DNA from: Lyophyllum atratum
Lineage: Eukaryota; Basidiomycota; Agaricomycetes; Agaricales; Lyophyllaceae
Assembly: GCA_014905825.1 (NCBI GenBank)
Contig: JACGCN010000001.1
Coordinates: 4,092,001 to 4,156,000, forward strand
Direction: 5' to 3'
DNA length: 64,000 bases
In this document: positions 29,083 through 39,533 of the stretch, one piece after another
How positions within the stretch are numbered: the first letter of the stretch is position 1
How the letters are laid out: every line of letters starts with the position of its first letter
Position numbers and translations under genes: made by a program
Notes under the pieces: generated by a model
Database searches by the model: none
What the model was told of the DNA's origin: nothing
The model's input: the letters and a program-made list of their open reading frames with translations, nothing else

Positions 29083-32000
29083 ACACCCGTATATATCCGC
29101 GCTCGATCTCCTCCATATGTTCGACTGCATACGAATATGGCCGGAAGAAGCATGGAAGACGTGCAGCAACTCACCTGATGGAAACCTGGTGAGTCACGTC
29201 GTCCAGATGGGCGACTGCAACGCACCCGCCACCGCGCAGGCACTAATGAACCATATTTTCGCCCCATACATAGGGCGTTTCTTGGACGTTTACTTAGACG
29301 ACATTATCATCTATTCCGACTCGTTAGCCGACCATGTAAAACATGTTACATTAGTAATAGACATCCTTCGAAAACAGAAGTTTTATCTTAATAGGTCCAA
29401 GCTCCAATTCCTAGTGCCCGAGTTAAACATTCTCGGGAGGGTCATCGACAAGGATGGGATTAGAATGGATCCTGATAAGGTAGACGCGCTAGCCAATTGG
29501 AAGACTCCAACCAATCGCGACTTACTCAGAGGATTCTTGGGTGTTGCGAGCTTCCTCGTGGATGATATTGATCGAGTCCGAATTCCAATGGGAATCCTGC
29601 ACGCCGTCACAGGGGACGCCGTGCCCTTCAGATGGGATTATACACTACAACGCGCATTCGAAGATGTAAAGAATTTAGCAGTACGATGCAAGGGACATCA
29701 TCGAATCCCCCTCGAATACGGCGAGGACAAACCTCCCATCAACATGATCACGGATGGATGCATAACCGGGATTGCGGGAGTGATTAGTCAGGGCGTCGAC
29801 TGGCACCAAGCAAAAGTCGCCGCGTTCTTCTCAGCCAAACTGAATGCAGCCCAACAGAACTACCCGATACACGAAATTGAGATGCTCGCGGGCGTCGAAA
29901 CCATGTTAAGGCATAGAGATATTCTGCAAGGGGCTCACTTCAGATGGTATACGGACCATCAGGCGTTAATTCACCTATTAAAACAGAAGAACCTTTCTGG
30001 CAGGCAGGCTAGATGGATTGAGAAAATCGCAGACTTCGACTTTGAAGTTATCTACGTACCTGGGGCCGAAAACATACTTTCAGACGCCCTCTCCAGGTTG
30101 TACTCCAATGATAAACCAGGAACAGTGCGCGCTAGAAGTGAATACACATATCACGATGTGATCGACAATGATAACATAGGTACTCACCTGATTTCCATGC
30201 CGTTACTAGTTGCGCTGGAGGGCGAGATGGCTAACGCCCGCCCAGCACGTCACCGGAAAAAGGACATACCCAATCCGGACACGGGTCGGCCTGAAACGAG
30301 CAAGGAGTTTGCTGCCAGAATGAGGGAGCACATCACCATCAGGGGGCCGCGTCAGCTCGTGAATGAAGCACCAGAAGCACCGACACCAGCTGGCGAACGG
30401 CAAACACAGATTGCACCTGAACCTTCTCACGGAAACGACGTCAATAACGACGACAATGACCACCCACCAGCGACATTGGTTGACATAGTAAACAACACCC
30501 AGCCTGGGCTCAACGTCAGTGAACTCATACGGAACAGGTACCTGGAGGATCCGGATTTCAAGCCGATCGTCCAGAAACCAAAGGACTTTAGAAACTTTGA
30601 AGCAGATGACGGACTAATCTTCCTTCGTCTTCATGGGCGGCGGATACTCTGCATTCCGAAGATTGCCGACAAAGGAAGAAGCATCCGCGAAATAATTATA
30701 TCTGAAGCACACTCACTATTAGCACATCTGGGAGCAAGAAAGACCATTGCATACCTTCGCGACCACGTATGGTGGAAAAACATGGTCCAAGATGTCGAGG
30801 CATACTGCGACACGTGCAGGACGTGCAAACGAAGCAAGCCATCCAATCACAAGCCATATGGGTTGTTGAACCCACTCACAGTCCCCTCGCGACCATGGGA
30901 AGCCATCGGCATCGATTTCGTGGGACCTCTACCGTCCTCTAAAGATCGAGATGCTGAATATGATTCAATAACAGTAGTAATTGACTTACTCACCGCCATG
31001 GTACACCTGATCCCGAGTCGCACGAATTACACTGCACGCCAAGTGGCCGAATTAGTGTTCTCCGAGATATACAAGCTCCACGGGTTACCTAAAGCGATTA
31101 TAAGCGATAGAGACCCCCTCTTCACCAGTGTGTTTTGGAACCACCTGCACACCTTAATTGGTACATCACTACGGATGTCCAGTGCCTATCATCCAGAATC
31201 GGACGGAGCTACCGAACGAGCAAATAGGACCATCGGTCAAATGTTGCGCCAGTGCATTGGCCCGTCACAGAAGGATTGGGTCGCAAAACTGCCCGCGATC
31301 GAATTTGCGATTAACTTAGCTCGATCGGAGAGCACTGGCTACGCACCGTTCTTCCTCAATTATGGCCAAATGCCACGAGCTTTCATATGGGATAACTCTG
31401 AGCCGTCGGAATATCCGGGAGTGCGGGTTTTCGCGCAGAAATTGAAATCTGCGATAATGGCAGCACACGATAGCGTTATTGCCGCTCGGGTGAAGCAAAC
31501 ACGCACGGCAAACCGAAAACGCCAGTTGGCGCCATTCGATGAGAAAGATCTTGTATACCTATCAACAAAGAACATATCCCTGGCCGATAAGGGTTTAGCA
31601 CGCAAGCTCGTCCCAAAATATATCGGTCCATACCTCATAACCAAGAACTTCGGCAATAACTCCTTCAAGCTGGACCTGCCTGCATCGTTGAAACAACGAG
31701 GCATACACGATGTTTTCCACGCCTCCTTACTCAAGCCGCACGTGCCAAACGACGACCGCCTATTCCCGGGCCGTCTGCACAACCAGATCTCCACCACATT
31801 TGAAGACTCTACTCGCGAATGGGCCGTACATGGCATCGTTGGCCATATCAACAGCGGCACCAACGCCATCTTCAAACTGCAATGGAAATCCGGCGACATC
31901 ACATGGTTGCCGTACCGTTCCATAGCGCATCTCGACGCACTGCCCGCATACCTCGAGCTTCTAGGCGTCGAAGACATAGCACAACTACTAGAAGGCAAAG

Positions 32001-33298
32001 AAGATGCGCCACCAGAAGACCCGCAGATCCTTCTCGGTTCCATGCATATCGATATCGAGGATCTCGAGAAATTTTCCATGCAAGAGGCTCAGGATGAATG
32101 GTACCGAACGGTATATCTACCCTCCCTACTAGGTGCTGTCAGCCTCAGTCATAACGACGACCCATCTACTCCCCGCTACAGACCGCGCACCCCACCTACT
32201 ATCCCATCAGACATGTCCATCAACAAAGACTTGCGTTTCATCTGTAAGGAGACCAACGGTCGTTACACCGTCCTCGACAACGAAGGCAACCCCCACCGCA
32301 GCCTCGAAGTCACCCAGCTCCGCTCCTTCCTTCGCTTTGACGCAGCGGTTCGCGTGGGCAAACGACCCCTGGTCCCCGTCGGGTTCCGCTCCTTCCGAGA
32401 CGCCTTCGAAAGGGAGCCGATCGTCAAGGCCCGTTTCATCCGCTGGACCAACGGCAATTGGGAAGTACCACCCACGGCCGCCCCCTCCTACCTCGACCTC
32501 GCCATACCCATCGAACGCGATGACGAAAAAGCCATAGCGCAGATGAAACTCGTCATTGACCTCGAGGATAAGGTCACAGTCCTCGAGGCCCAGCTGCGCG
32601 CCGAGGGCCGAAACAAGCAACGGCAGCAGGAGGCTATAACCGACCGTAGAGCGCGCAAGAGGCTCGGTCTCCCAGCGGCACCCCGTGCACGAGGTGCCAA
32701 CAACCATGACAACAACCAGTACGATAACCACGACCACCACCGTAGTCAACCCTTCCACGCGAGGGACGTCAGCCCAGTACGGTCAGCGCGCGGCCATAGA
32801 CCTCGCCCATACTCACCTCCACCCCGTATGTCCTCGCCTACCCCGCGCAGTCGTCGTTACCCCTCCTACGACCGCTCCCGCTCCCGTACTCGCTCCCGTA
32901 CTTGCTCGCGCTCCCTCACTCCCACCCAATACCAGGACCGCGATATGGACGTCGATTTAGACGACGCCGACCGCGAGAACAGGCAGGACAGGGACCAGTA
33001 CATGCAGCCGCCCCTTCCACTCCAGTCAGGCCTCGGCACTGTCCCCGGTAATGGCGGTCCACCAACCCTCTCCGCCGACGTCGCCGCATCCATCGCCGAA
33101 GCCTTCGCTGCCGCTGGAGGCACGCAAGCCACCGCGGCAGGCGCTCCCTCCACATCGGGGAATGGAGCCTTTCCCCCCGTCGGCGTCGCTACCGCCGCAC
33201 AGTACCCGAAGATAAACAAGTCCCGGGCGGCATCCCCTAACGGCAAATCCGTCAGCGCATCCGACGCAGACGACGACCACGCTAGCAATAACGTCTAA
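29083..33298 (+). CDS. Gypsy A Pol, part 2 (RT, RNase H, integrase, C-terminal extension)
   Basis: Continues the frame of part 1 without a shift. RT catalytic VYLDDIIIYSD, RNase H (ITDGCITGIAG and the YTDHQAL region), the integrase zinc module H..H..C-x2-C (AYCDTCRTC), then D (IGIDFVGPLP), D (ISDRDPLFT) and E (DGATERANR) are all present. A chromodomain-like segment follows (VFKL-type KLQWKSGDITWLPYRSI). The last 390 or so residues form an added region with a coiled coil and Arg/Ser dipeptides (SRSRTRSRT), of unknown role. Stop TAA at 33296-33298, just before the polypurine tract. Confidence 0.92.
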
Positions 33299-33328
33299 GC
33301 GATTCCTGCGCAATCGCTGGAGGGCGTA

Positions 33329-33708
33329 TGTCGCGGTTCCGTGACCGTCACCCGACGTGCCGATCATCGAATGGACTGAAGCATTGTACCTCGTAACATT
33401 CAACTACTCCCTACATGATAGAACACGTACAGTCTTCCCTTAAGAAGTGTTCTAGCTTTCATCCATACTCCTACCTTCTCTTCTCGTATCTTCCCTTACT
33501 TACATTTGGCTTCCCCTGATTATTTTCCATTCAACACCAGTAGCTTACTTATCATTCATATCCATTACCTATAAGTACAGCTAGCCAACACGATGTACAA
33601 TAGCGATACTCGAATACAGTGGCTTTACACCAGTTATTCCCAGTGTCCTCATACCATTTTCCCTCGTGTGCCGGAACTCAGACCGTTACCAGTCACGCTT
33701 CCGCCACA
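33329..33708 (+). repeat. Gypsy A 3' LTR
   Basis: Partner of 14307-14686; preceded by a purine-rich GCTGGAGGGCG tract at about 33316-33326. Confidence 0.93.
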
Positions 33709-33713
33709 GTCGC

Positions 33714-33785
33714 CCTGCGCCCTGATCCTCCTATTCATACTGTCCATCAGTTTTCGTTGCGCCTCAAGCACCCACAGTTCATTGG
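33714..33785 (+). repeat. Ngaro-like repeat B2, right part
   Basis: Remaining 72 bp of B2 after gypsy A and its duplicated GTCGC (33709-33713). It ends ..TTCATTGG, as B1 does, which marks the right end of the Ngaro-like element. Confidence 0.9.
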
Positions 33786-33861
33786 CCAATCCATTATCCG
33801 TCTGACGTCACAAGCTTGATGATCGGCTAGCTACAGTGATAGCTAGGACTGCCAAAAAAAT

Positions 33862-33952
33862 CGTCGCCAGCAGGATTTGAACCTACGCCCTCAAAGAGGA
33901 ACAGATAATGAGCAATTCAAATCTGTCGCCGTAACCACTTGGCTATGACGAC
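33862..33952 (-). tRNA. tRNA-Ser(TGA) with 9-nt intron
   Basis: Long variable arm typical of Ser; acceptor GTCGTCA/TGGCGAC; anticodon stem ACAGA/TCTGT with loop TTTGAA then the intron. 82 nt after intron removal. A run of seven T on the minus strand (33854-33860) terminates it. It lies 76 bp from the end of the Ngaro-like element. Confidence 0.85.
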
Positions 33953-34101
33953 TGTGATGTCTTAGTCTCACTTGAGCCCCATCACTCTTCAACCTATATG
34001 CTGCCTCTCGATGTCACGAAATTACCCAGAGTAACTTTAAAGGGCGGAATAATATGGTACATGTAATTATGTCTGCAAAGACTCTCAGAGTCAGTTAGGT
34101 A

Positions 34102-36435
34102 TCATCTCCCTCGGCCAGCATCCTCCCCCTCCAGCTTGACTTTCTTGGCAACATGGCTGGCGAAGCTCTCGAACACCATTCTGTCCCACCCATACAACCA
34201 CCGAACCTCCATTATCACATCCATATTTTTATCTCCTGAAAGGATCGTGAAACCACACACGAGCGCGGGGTCGGGGTTTTCTCCGGAGGTAGTCGACGTG
34301 GTGGGTACATCGCCGTTGATAGCATTCCCCAAAGCTTCGCTCCGCTTGCGTTTCCGGCGGGCAGCGCGCGACCAAGTATCGGACGTCGCAGTCACAACCA
34401 ATTTGCATTCTATGCGCATGGGTGTTGCTTCGTTCCTACCTGTTGCGTGGTCTTCGCCGTCCCCGGTACTAGCTGCGCCTTCACATTCTTGCAGAAAGGT
34501 CACCGTTGCACCCTCGACGCTGCCCAACACACCCAGCAACCTCTCTTCTATGCCTTCACCGCCACCGCCGATGGGGAATCGAAGGGTGTTACGTGCAGGC
34601 AGGAGGGGCAGCAGTGTTGGGTTGGGATTCGTGATGCGAGCAGCATTCTGCATGGAATGGGATGTAAACTTCGTATCCGAGGAGAATATGGAGGGTAGAA
34701 GGATAGACAAAAAGAGGACATACATCATCTAGCCTCCATGCACCCATTGACCATCCCACCGCCCAACGCCGTGTGTGGCCTTGTACAAACTCAGTTATCG
34801 CGTAGTTCGTAATCTGAGTGGAGATGTAAAGTTCAGTTTCACGCGCAGAATTGGAAGGCAGAAGAGATGGGATTCCTTGGAGCACGAGAGAAGACAACTC
34901 ACACCGAGTTCCTTCAACACGTATACTATTTCAACAACCGAGCCCATCTTGCCCAGCATCGACGTATACCAGCGTGGCCCTTTTTTCCTTGCCTCTCGTC
35001 GTATGGGTGGTGTCGCTTCCAAAGACGTTCTCGAGCCAGCTGGCTCAGGACTTCCTCCATCAACTCTCCTCCGCTTCAAGTTCTCTCTCTCCGGATACTG
35101 CTTAACAGGACTCGTGCCTGCCACTGCCTTTGCAATACCTCCATCAACACTCTCACGCACCATCGCACCGACAAACCGTGCCTCCCCGCCAGGTGTAATC
35201 ATCTCTACCGGCGCACCTGTGCAGACCTATAAACACGGGTTAGACTTTCGGCGAGTGAAGGAAGATGCGCGAACTCACGCCGAAGGCACTCTGTTCCTTC
35301 CTTGCCTCACTTTGGGCGACATCCTCCGCGCTGCTGTAGAACGGTGGGTTGCACATCGTGAACTGGATCTCCACTGCTTCATCGACGCGTTCTGGTTCTC
35401 CATCAGGGACAGGTTCTTCCTTGTGCGCGACCGTATCCGTCTGTATAGATATTTTGGCATCGAGTGGATGAGAACCAAGCCTGTGTACCGAATAAAGGAT
35501 ATGTAAAAATGGGAAGAGTGATAAACACATACCCGGTTGCGCCGTCTTCATCCTTGCTTCCAGTACCATAGAAGAGTTGATCAAACCCAAAGCGTAGCTC
35601 TCCGTCTCCATTAACAGTCTTATCGGTTTCCGGTGCAGGTGCACTGGCCCTGGCCTTGACAAGTCGGATACGATCAGAGAGTCCGTTGGAGCGTACATTA
35701 TCTTGGGCATAAGTATATGATAGTTCATCTAATTCTAGAGAGGCGGAACTCAGGAGATGTTTATAGATGGAAAGAGTAAGGTCTCACCTGTCGCGACAAA
35801 AGTCCATGTTGGCTTACAGGTACACGCCAGAAGTGGGTAGATCGCGGACGCGCCTGTTCCTCTACACCAAGGTCAATCGTCACGCATCAGCGCCGTGGGT
35901 GTGCCACGTACATGTCCAGTCCACGGACAGCCATCTTGCCGCTAACAGCCCTTCCTAAGACATAAGGAGCTGCATCCCGAAGTCCGGCCACGGTATCCTG
36001 GATCCAAAGGATGTAGTTCAACCTGCGCGCTGACATGAGATACATTCCTCAACCTGGATGGGGTGCACGGTACCTATTGGGAACCTGGGATGCGTGAGCG
36101 GTGTAGAGGACAAGTAGACGTGGTGAAAGACTTACCGGAGGACAGAGTCTATCTGGTGGGAGGCGGGTCTCGAGGTTAAAGTCGCGTTTCAACAGGGCTT
36201 GCGTCAAGCACCTATGTCGGCTTCAGGACGCAGTAGGTTATGGGGAGTCACGTCGTAGACGTACCGTTGGGCTGCGTCATCGTGAAAGTCGATGCTTCCG
36301 CCTTGGAGGCTGCGGGAGATCCAGTCAAATTAGAACGTCGCTTATAGAGGACACTGACTGCTTGGAGAGAGGCGGATAGGAGCGGGCTAAAGCTCTAAAA
36401 TCGGGGGTATTGCGGTACGGGTTGCGAGGGTGCAT
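34102..36435 (-). CDS. METTL16: METTL16-like U6 snRNA m6A methyltransferase
   Basis: Eleven exons (36359-36435, 36265-36309, 36136-36211, 36074-36084, 35912-36022, 35788-35861, 35533-35734, 35279-35480, 34903-35226, 34724-34813, 34102-34647) join in phase into 585 aa. The start MHPRNPYRNTPDF, the PNRLNYILWIQD block, the SAM-binding GLDIGTGASAIYPLL, the catalytic MCNPPFY and the TRRWAVGWS block are signatures of the METTL16/RlmF family, which methylates A43 of U6 snRNA. The last exon corresponds to the vertebrate-conserved C-terminal region by position only. Exon 4 is 11 nt (VPNR). All introns are 49-89 nt, GT..AG. The gene sits between tRNA-Ser genes on the same strand. I am confident in the family; the exact substrate is inferred. 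Confidence 0.9.
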
Positions 36436-36490
36436 GCATTCATGAGGTCAAGGAGAGGAAAAGATAAAAAACAAACATGCATTGGTCAAT

Positions 36491-36572
36491 CGACGCCAGC
36501 AGGACTCGAACCTGCGCCCTCAAAGAGGAACAGATTTCTAATCTGTCGCTTTAACCGCTTAGCTATAGCGCC
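36491..36572 (-). tRNA. tRNA-Ser(AGA), intronless
   Basis: 82 nt, long variable arm, anticodon loop TTAGAAA, acceptor GGCGCTA/TGGCGTC. Confidence 0.9.
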
Positions 36573-36667
36573 TTAGAATCTGAGGGGTTTAAGAACAATA
36601 TAATGAGTATCATACTGATATTCTGCTGATATCCATTTTGGAAAAAAACAAGACTCCAAGTCATGAT

Positions 36668-36761
36668 CGACGCCAGCAGGATTTGAACCTGCGCCCTCAA
36701 AGAGGAACAGATAGTTGACGAACATTCTAATCTGTCGCCGTAACCACTTGGCTATAGCGCC
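36668..36761 (-). tRNA. tRNA-Ser(AGA) with 12-nt intron
   Basis: 94 nt, 82 after removing TGTTCGTCAACT between positions 37 and 38. The body is nearly identical to the intronless copy 95 bp away, but the D arm matches the tRNA-Ser(TGA) at 33862. Confidence 0.87.
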
Positions 36762-36892
36762 CTATGCATTTCAGATAGAGGTCTGGATCCCATCGAGCAA
36801 TATGAGCGACCTGATGTGCAAGTGCCGTACCATTAATTTTCCTATAAGGCCATCTAGGGTATACAGTAAATGGATATGCATGCGTTAGGGCA

Positions 36893-37813
36893 TCAGTGGC
36901 TTGCTATAGGAGTAGCCCAACAACCTTCGCGACCCTCAAGCCGGTCTATCCAATCTCGCCTAAAAGACTCATCGGGTATATGGGTATTCGTTCTAGCAAG
37001 GAGCGAGAAGATGACCCCCTGCGGCGATTTCGCAGCTTTAAGCTGCTCCACCATCAGCTGGTCTCGTGCGTTTGCCGCAGCTGGCTTCCCAGAAGGTGGG
37101 AGAGGAGGCGCTGGTTGGACCGCGACATAATGAACGCGGGGTGGTAGTTTGGAGGGGAAGGGCGACGTCTCGATGCCGGAGAAAGCTTCGTGGAGCTCAA
37201 GCGCAAAGCTGACGGCCGTGCTGAGGCCAGAGACACGTATGTGTGTCAATGCTGGGCAAGTTTGCTCCAGCCCGCCCGTCTCGAGCAGACCGTGAGGGTT
37301 GCGATTGCCGTGGAGGTGCAGACGCTCTAGTGAAGGCATCTTTCCAGGAGAGGAAGGGAATGGGTAAAAGCCTGATATGGAAAGCTCACGCAATCGCGGG
37401 AAGTATGTACGGAAAAGCCGTGATATGGCTGGAGTGCTTGTGGCTGGTGATGACACAAAAGATAGTGTCTCCAGTGTCGGCGCCGCAAAAGTGAGGATCC
37501 GCAGGATGGCAGTTGACTCAGCGGTGTTCGGTGGGTTTATTGGCTCGTGGTTGCTTTCGCCAGGAGTCGGTTGGGTGGAAATAAATAGATGATGGATGGA
37601 GCGTAAGTGGGCAGGCGTTCTCTCGAGCTTGGATGCAAGAATAGAGATTTTATTCGGACCAGAGATGGCGAGAGATTGGTATAGGAATGGTCGAGAAATT
37701 TCTCGGAGGTATTGCGAGACGAGGCTGAGCGCTCGAACGGTACGACCGTCATCTAAACAAGCCAGTTGGCAAATGTATGAATGGATTTCGGGCGGGCAAA
37801 GATGTATGTTCAT
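36893..37813 (-). CDS. F-box/LRR-like protein
   Basis: Single-exon gene of 306 aa from ATG 37813. The start HLCPPEIHSYICQLAC..ALSLVSQYLREISRPFLYQSL matches the degenerate F-box-like N-terminus of the large mushroom family: a PPEI-type proline motif, a helix, then LVS-x-x-W/L-like residues. Leucine-rich segments follow (LETLSFV, LRELSISGF, LERLHLHGN), suggesting a short LRR solenoid. Such proteins are presumed substrate receptors of SCF ubiquitin ligases. The C-terminal 80 residues show no motif. No frameshift is seen. Family membership is likely; an SCF role is by analogy only. Confidence 0.75.
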   Translation of the reverse strand: MNIHLCPPEIHSYICQLACLDDGRTVRALSLVSQYLREISRPFLYQSLAISGPNKISILASKLERTPAHLRSIHHLFISTQPTPGESNHEPINPPNTAESTAILRILTFAAPTLETLSFVSSPATSTPAISRLFRTYFPRLRELSISGFYPFPSSPGKMPSLERLHLHGNRNPHGLLETGGLEQTCPALTHIRVSGLSTAVSFALELHEAFSGIETSPFPSKLPPRVHYVAVQPAPPLPPSGKPAAANARDQLMVEQLKAAKSPQGVIFSLLARTNTHIPDESFRRDWIDRLEGREGCWATPIASH

Positions 37814-39533
37814 GGTTGGGTGGCGGAACAGAGAGCGGTGACGCGATCACAGTTGCCTCAGTCATTTTCACTTGAATACAGGATGAGCAGCAATGGTGCA
37901 GCGATGGCGACATGTTGCGACATATCAGTCACGTGGGAGCATACGCCACCAAAACGCGACGCGCTCCCGTGTCCGAGTCTCCGAAGGGCGACGCGCGCGG
38001 AGATCAAAGCGTTACATCCAGCCGGGCGTATTTGTTACCGCGATGAGTGGGTTGGGAAAGCGACATACACACCTGGGAGTTGCAGATATCGAATTGTAGA
38101 CCCTATACGGCGAACATATACAAATCAGGTTCATTTCATACAATTCTTTGGGGACTTCTGGGGTAGGAGTTTCATATATCGCTGCAGCCACATTGCAATG
38201 GTCTCGTTCAATTTCTGCTAAGACCGGGTACTGATAGCATGTAAGCGGAAATGAATCGGATTGAGCAAGCTCGTGACAGGTGCTTGTTGTATGCAAAATC
38301 CCCGTGCCTTACACGTACTATTAGCACAAAATACGCGTCGAGTCGTCCTTTGAAGCCAGACTATAGTTGAGCACGCCGCGCCAAGGGATAACAGGGGTTG
38401 ATGAAGACTGAGCGTAGGGTGCAGATGGCATAGCCCCTAGGGAAAGAGAACAAAAGGGGTACGAAGCGGATAGAAGAACGCACCATTATACTCAAAATAG
38501 GGTGCGAAAGAGGTCTAGAATTGTGCCAGTGTACTGTTATATTTTGTTGCGAAAAATTCCCCCAGCACTTGTCCCATTACTGGTGCACGTAGGTCTTGGA
38601 CTTGGGAATGAGGTCAGCCTATTCGGTCCTCCTGGCGAAACTTCTGGCTTAGTAGAATTCACTCCAAGCGCATGTCGCGGGAGTCCGGTCCCTCACAGTT
38701 CTGATTTATGGCCGAGGAACTCCAACACATACAGAAGGCCGTTGGACTGATGGTAAGTTGGAAGACTTGAGCAGCTGGGCGACTGCTGTACATAGCATAG
38801 GGCATGGAATCATATGAGGTTGTAGCAGGTTGTAGCCAGCGTTGAAGCCGGCGAAAACGTTTTAATCTAAATTTAGGCATTCTGGGTGAACGCACACGTG
38901 ACTGATGGTGCCTCCTCTCCGAGTCCCCTCCTCTCCCGCTGCCGCGCTGCGGCTGCGTTTGGCATTTTATCTTCTTCAACTTGACTCAGACTGACCTCTG
39001 GCATCACTGACGTTGATGGCTTCCGACGTTTAGGTATCCCTCGTCACTCGACATTGTACGACATGACAAGAACCGATTTCAACAGTTGGCTTCTAATGCT
39101 GGACCGTTGGCATATCATGTAGAGGGGTGGGGAATAAGATGCGGTCGCCACTCAGGTCTAGCTCGGTCCAGCATGAAACGGGGCTCGATAGCGAAGGCGG
39201 AGCACGTCCAAGGCTCTGCAGAGAGTCACTGGTGACCTCTCGGCGTTCTTGGCCGGTTTAGACTCTTGTGGTGGCACCACGACCCATCGCGGACACCACT
39301 TGAAGTTGAGCTCCTGAAAGCAAGCTACCCGGATGCTTTGATTCATATTCCATCTTCAGGCTCTTTCCACTCCTTTCACCTCCAGCCTCGAGTTTACGCG
39401 TAAGGTCTACTTTGACCGCCATCCCAGCTCTTCCGCCGAGCTTCTTGGCAGGATATGCATATAATTGAAACAGCTGTTTGTTAACCCTATCACCCGTACC
39501 TCCTTTCTTTCTTTCTCCCCCCTGCCCTCCGAG
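37814..39533. other. Intergenic, 1.7 kb, nothing supported
   Basis: Between divergently oriented F-box-like and GH79 genes, so it holds two promoters. Short frames here lack domains and plausible introns. An AATAAA-like or TATA-like element was not assignable except a TATAAT near 39460. Confidence 0.5.

Larger units (their letters stand above)
14307..33708 (+). mobile_element. Ty3/gypsy element A, interrupted by gypsy B
   Basis: Identical-looking 380-bp LTRs (14307-14686, 33329-33708) begin TGTCGCGG and end CCGCCACA, and are flanked by GTCGC on both sides. Between them is one polyprotein frame in which gypsy B (18691-29077 plus a 5-bp duplication) is inserted. Removing those 10,392 bp leaves an open frame of 2,696 residues. 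The domain order Gag-PR-RT-RH-IN is that of Ty3/gypsy. Apart from the insertion the element looks intact and young. Confidence 0.95.
8815..33785 (+). mobile_element. Ngaro-like tyrosine-recombinase retrotransposon, split by nested gypsy elements
   Basis: The element is A1 (8815-9062), gag, RT-RNase H, tyrosine recombinase, B1 (13741-13875), A2 (13876-14123) and B2 (14244-14306 resuming 33714-33785). A1 and A2 are both 248 bp and look identical; B1 and B2 are both 135 bp and look identical; B1 and A2 are directly adjacent. A1..B1A2..B2 split direct repeats are the hallmark of the Ngaro group of DIRS-type elements, which integrate by tyrosine recombinase and make no target duplication. Without the 19.4-kb insertion it is 5,564 bp. 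The RT is preceded by a CCHC-bearing gag, and the recombinase comes last, as in Ngaro. The recombinase frame is broken, so this copy is probably immobile. Confidence 0.88.

Noticed and set aside
32207..33403. Long minus-strand frames opposite the gypsy A C-terminus
   Set aside because: Low-complexity antisense of an Arg/Ser/Pro-rich region.
38012..38979. Short frames between the F-box-like and GH79 genes
   Set aside because: No conserved motif, no plausible introns and biased composition.
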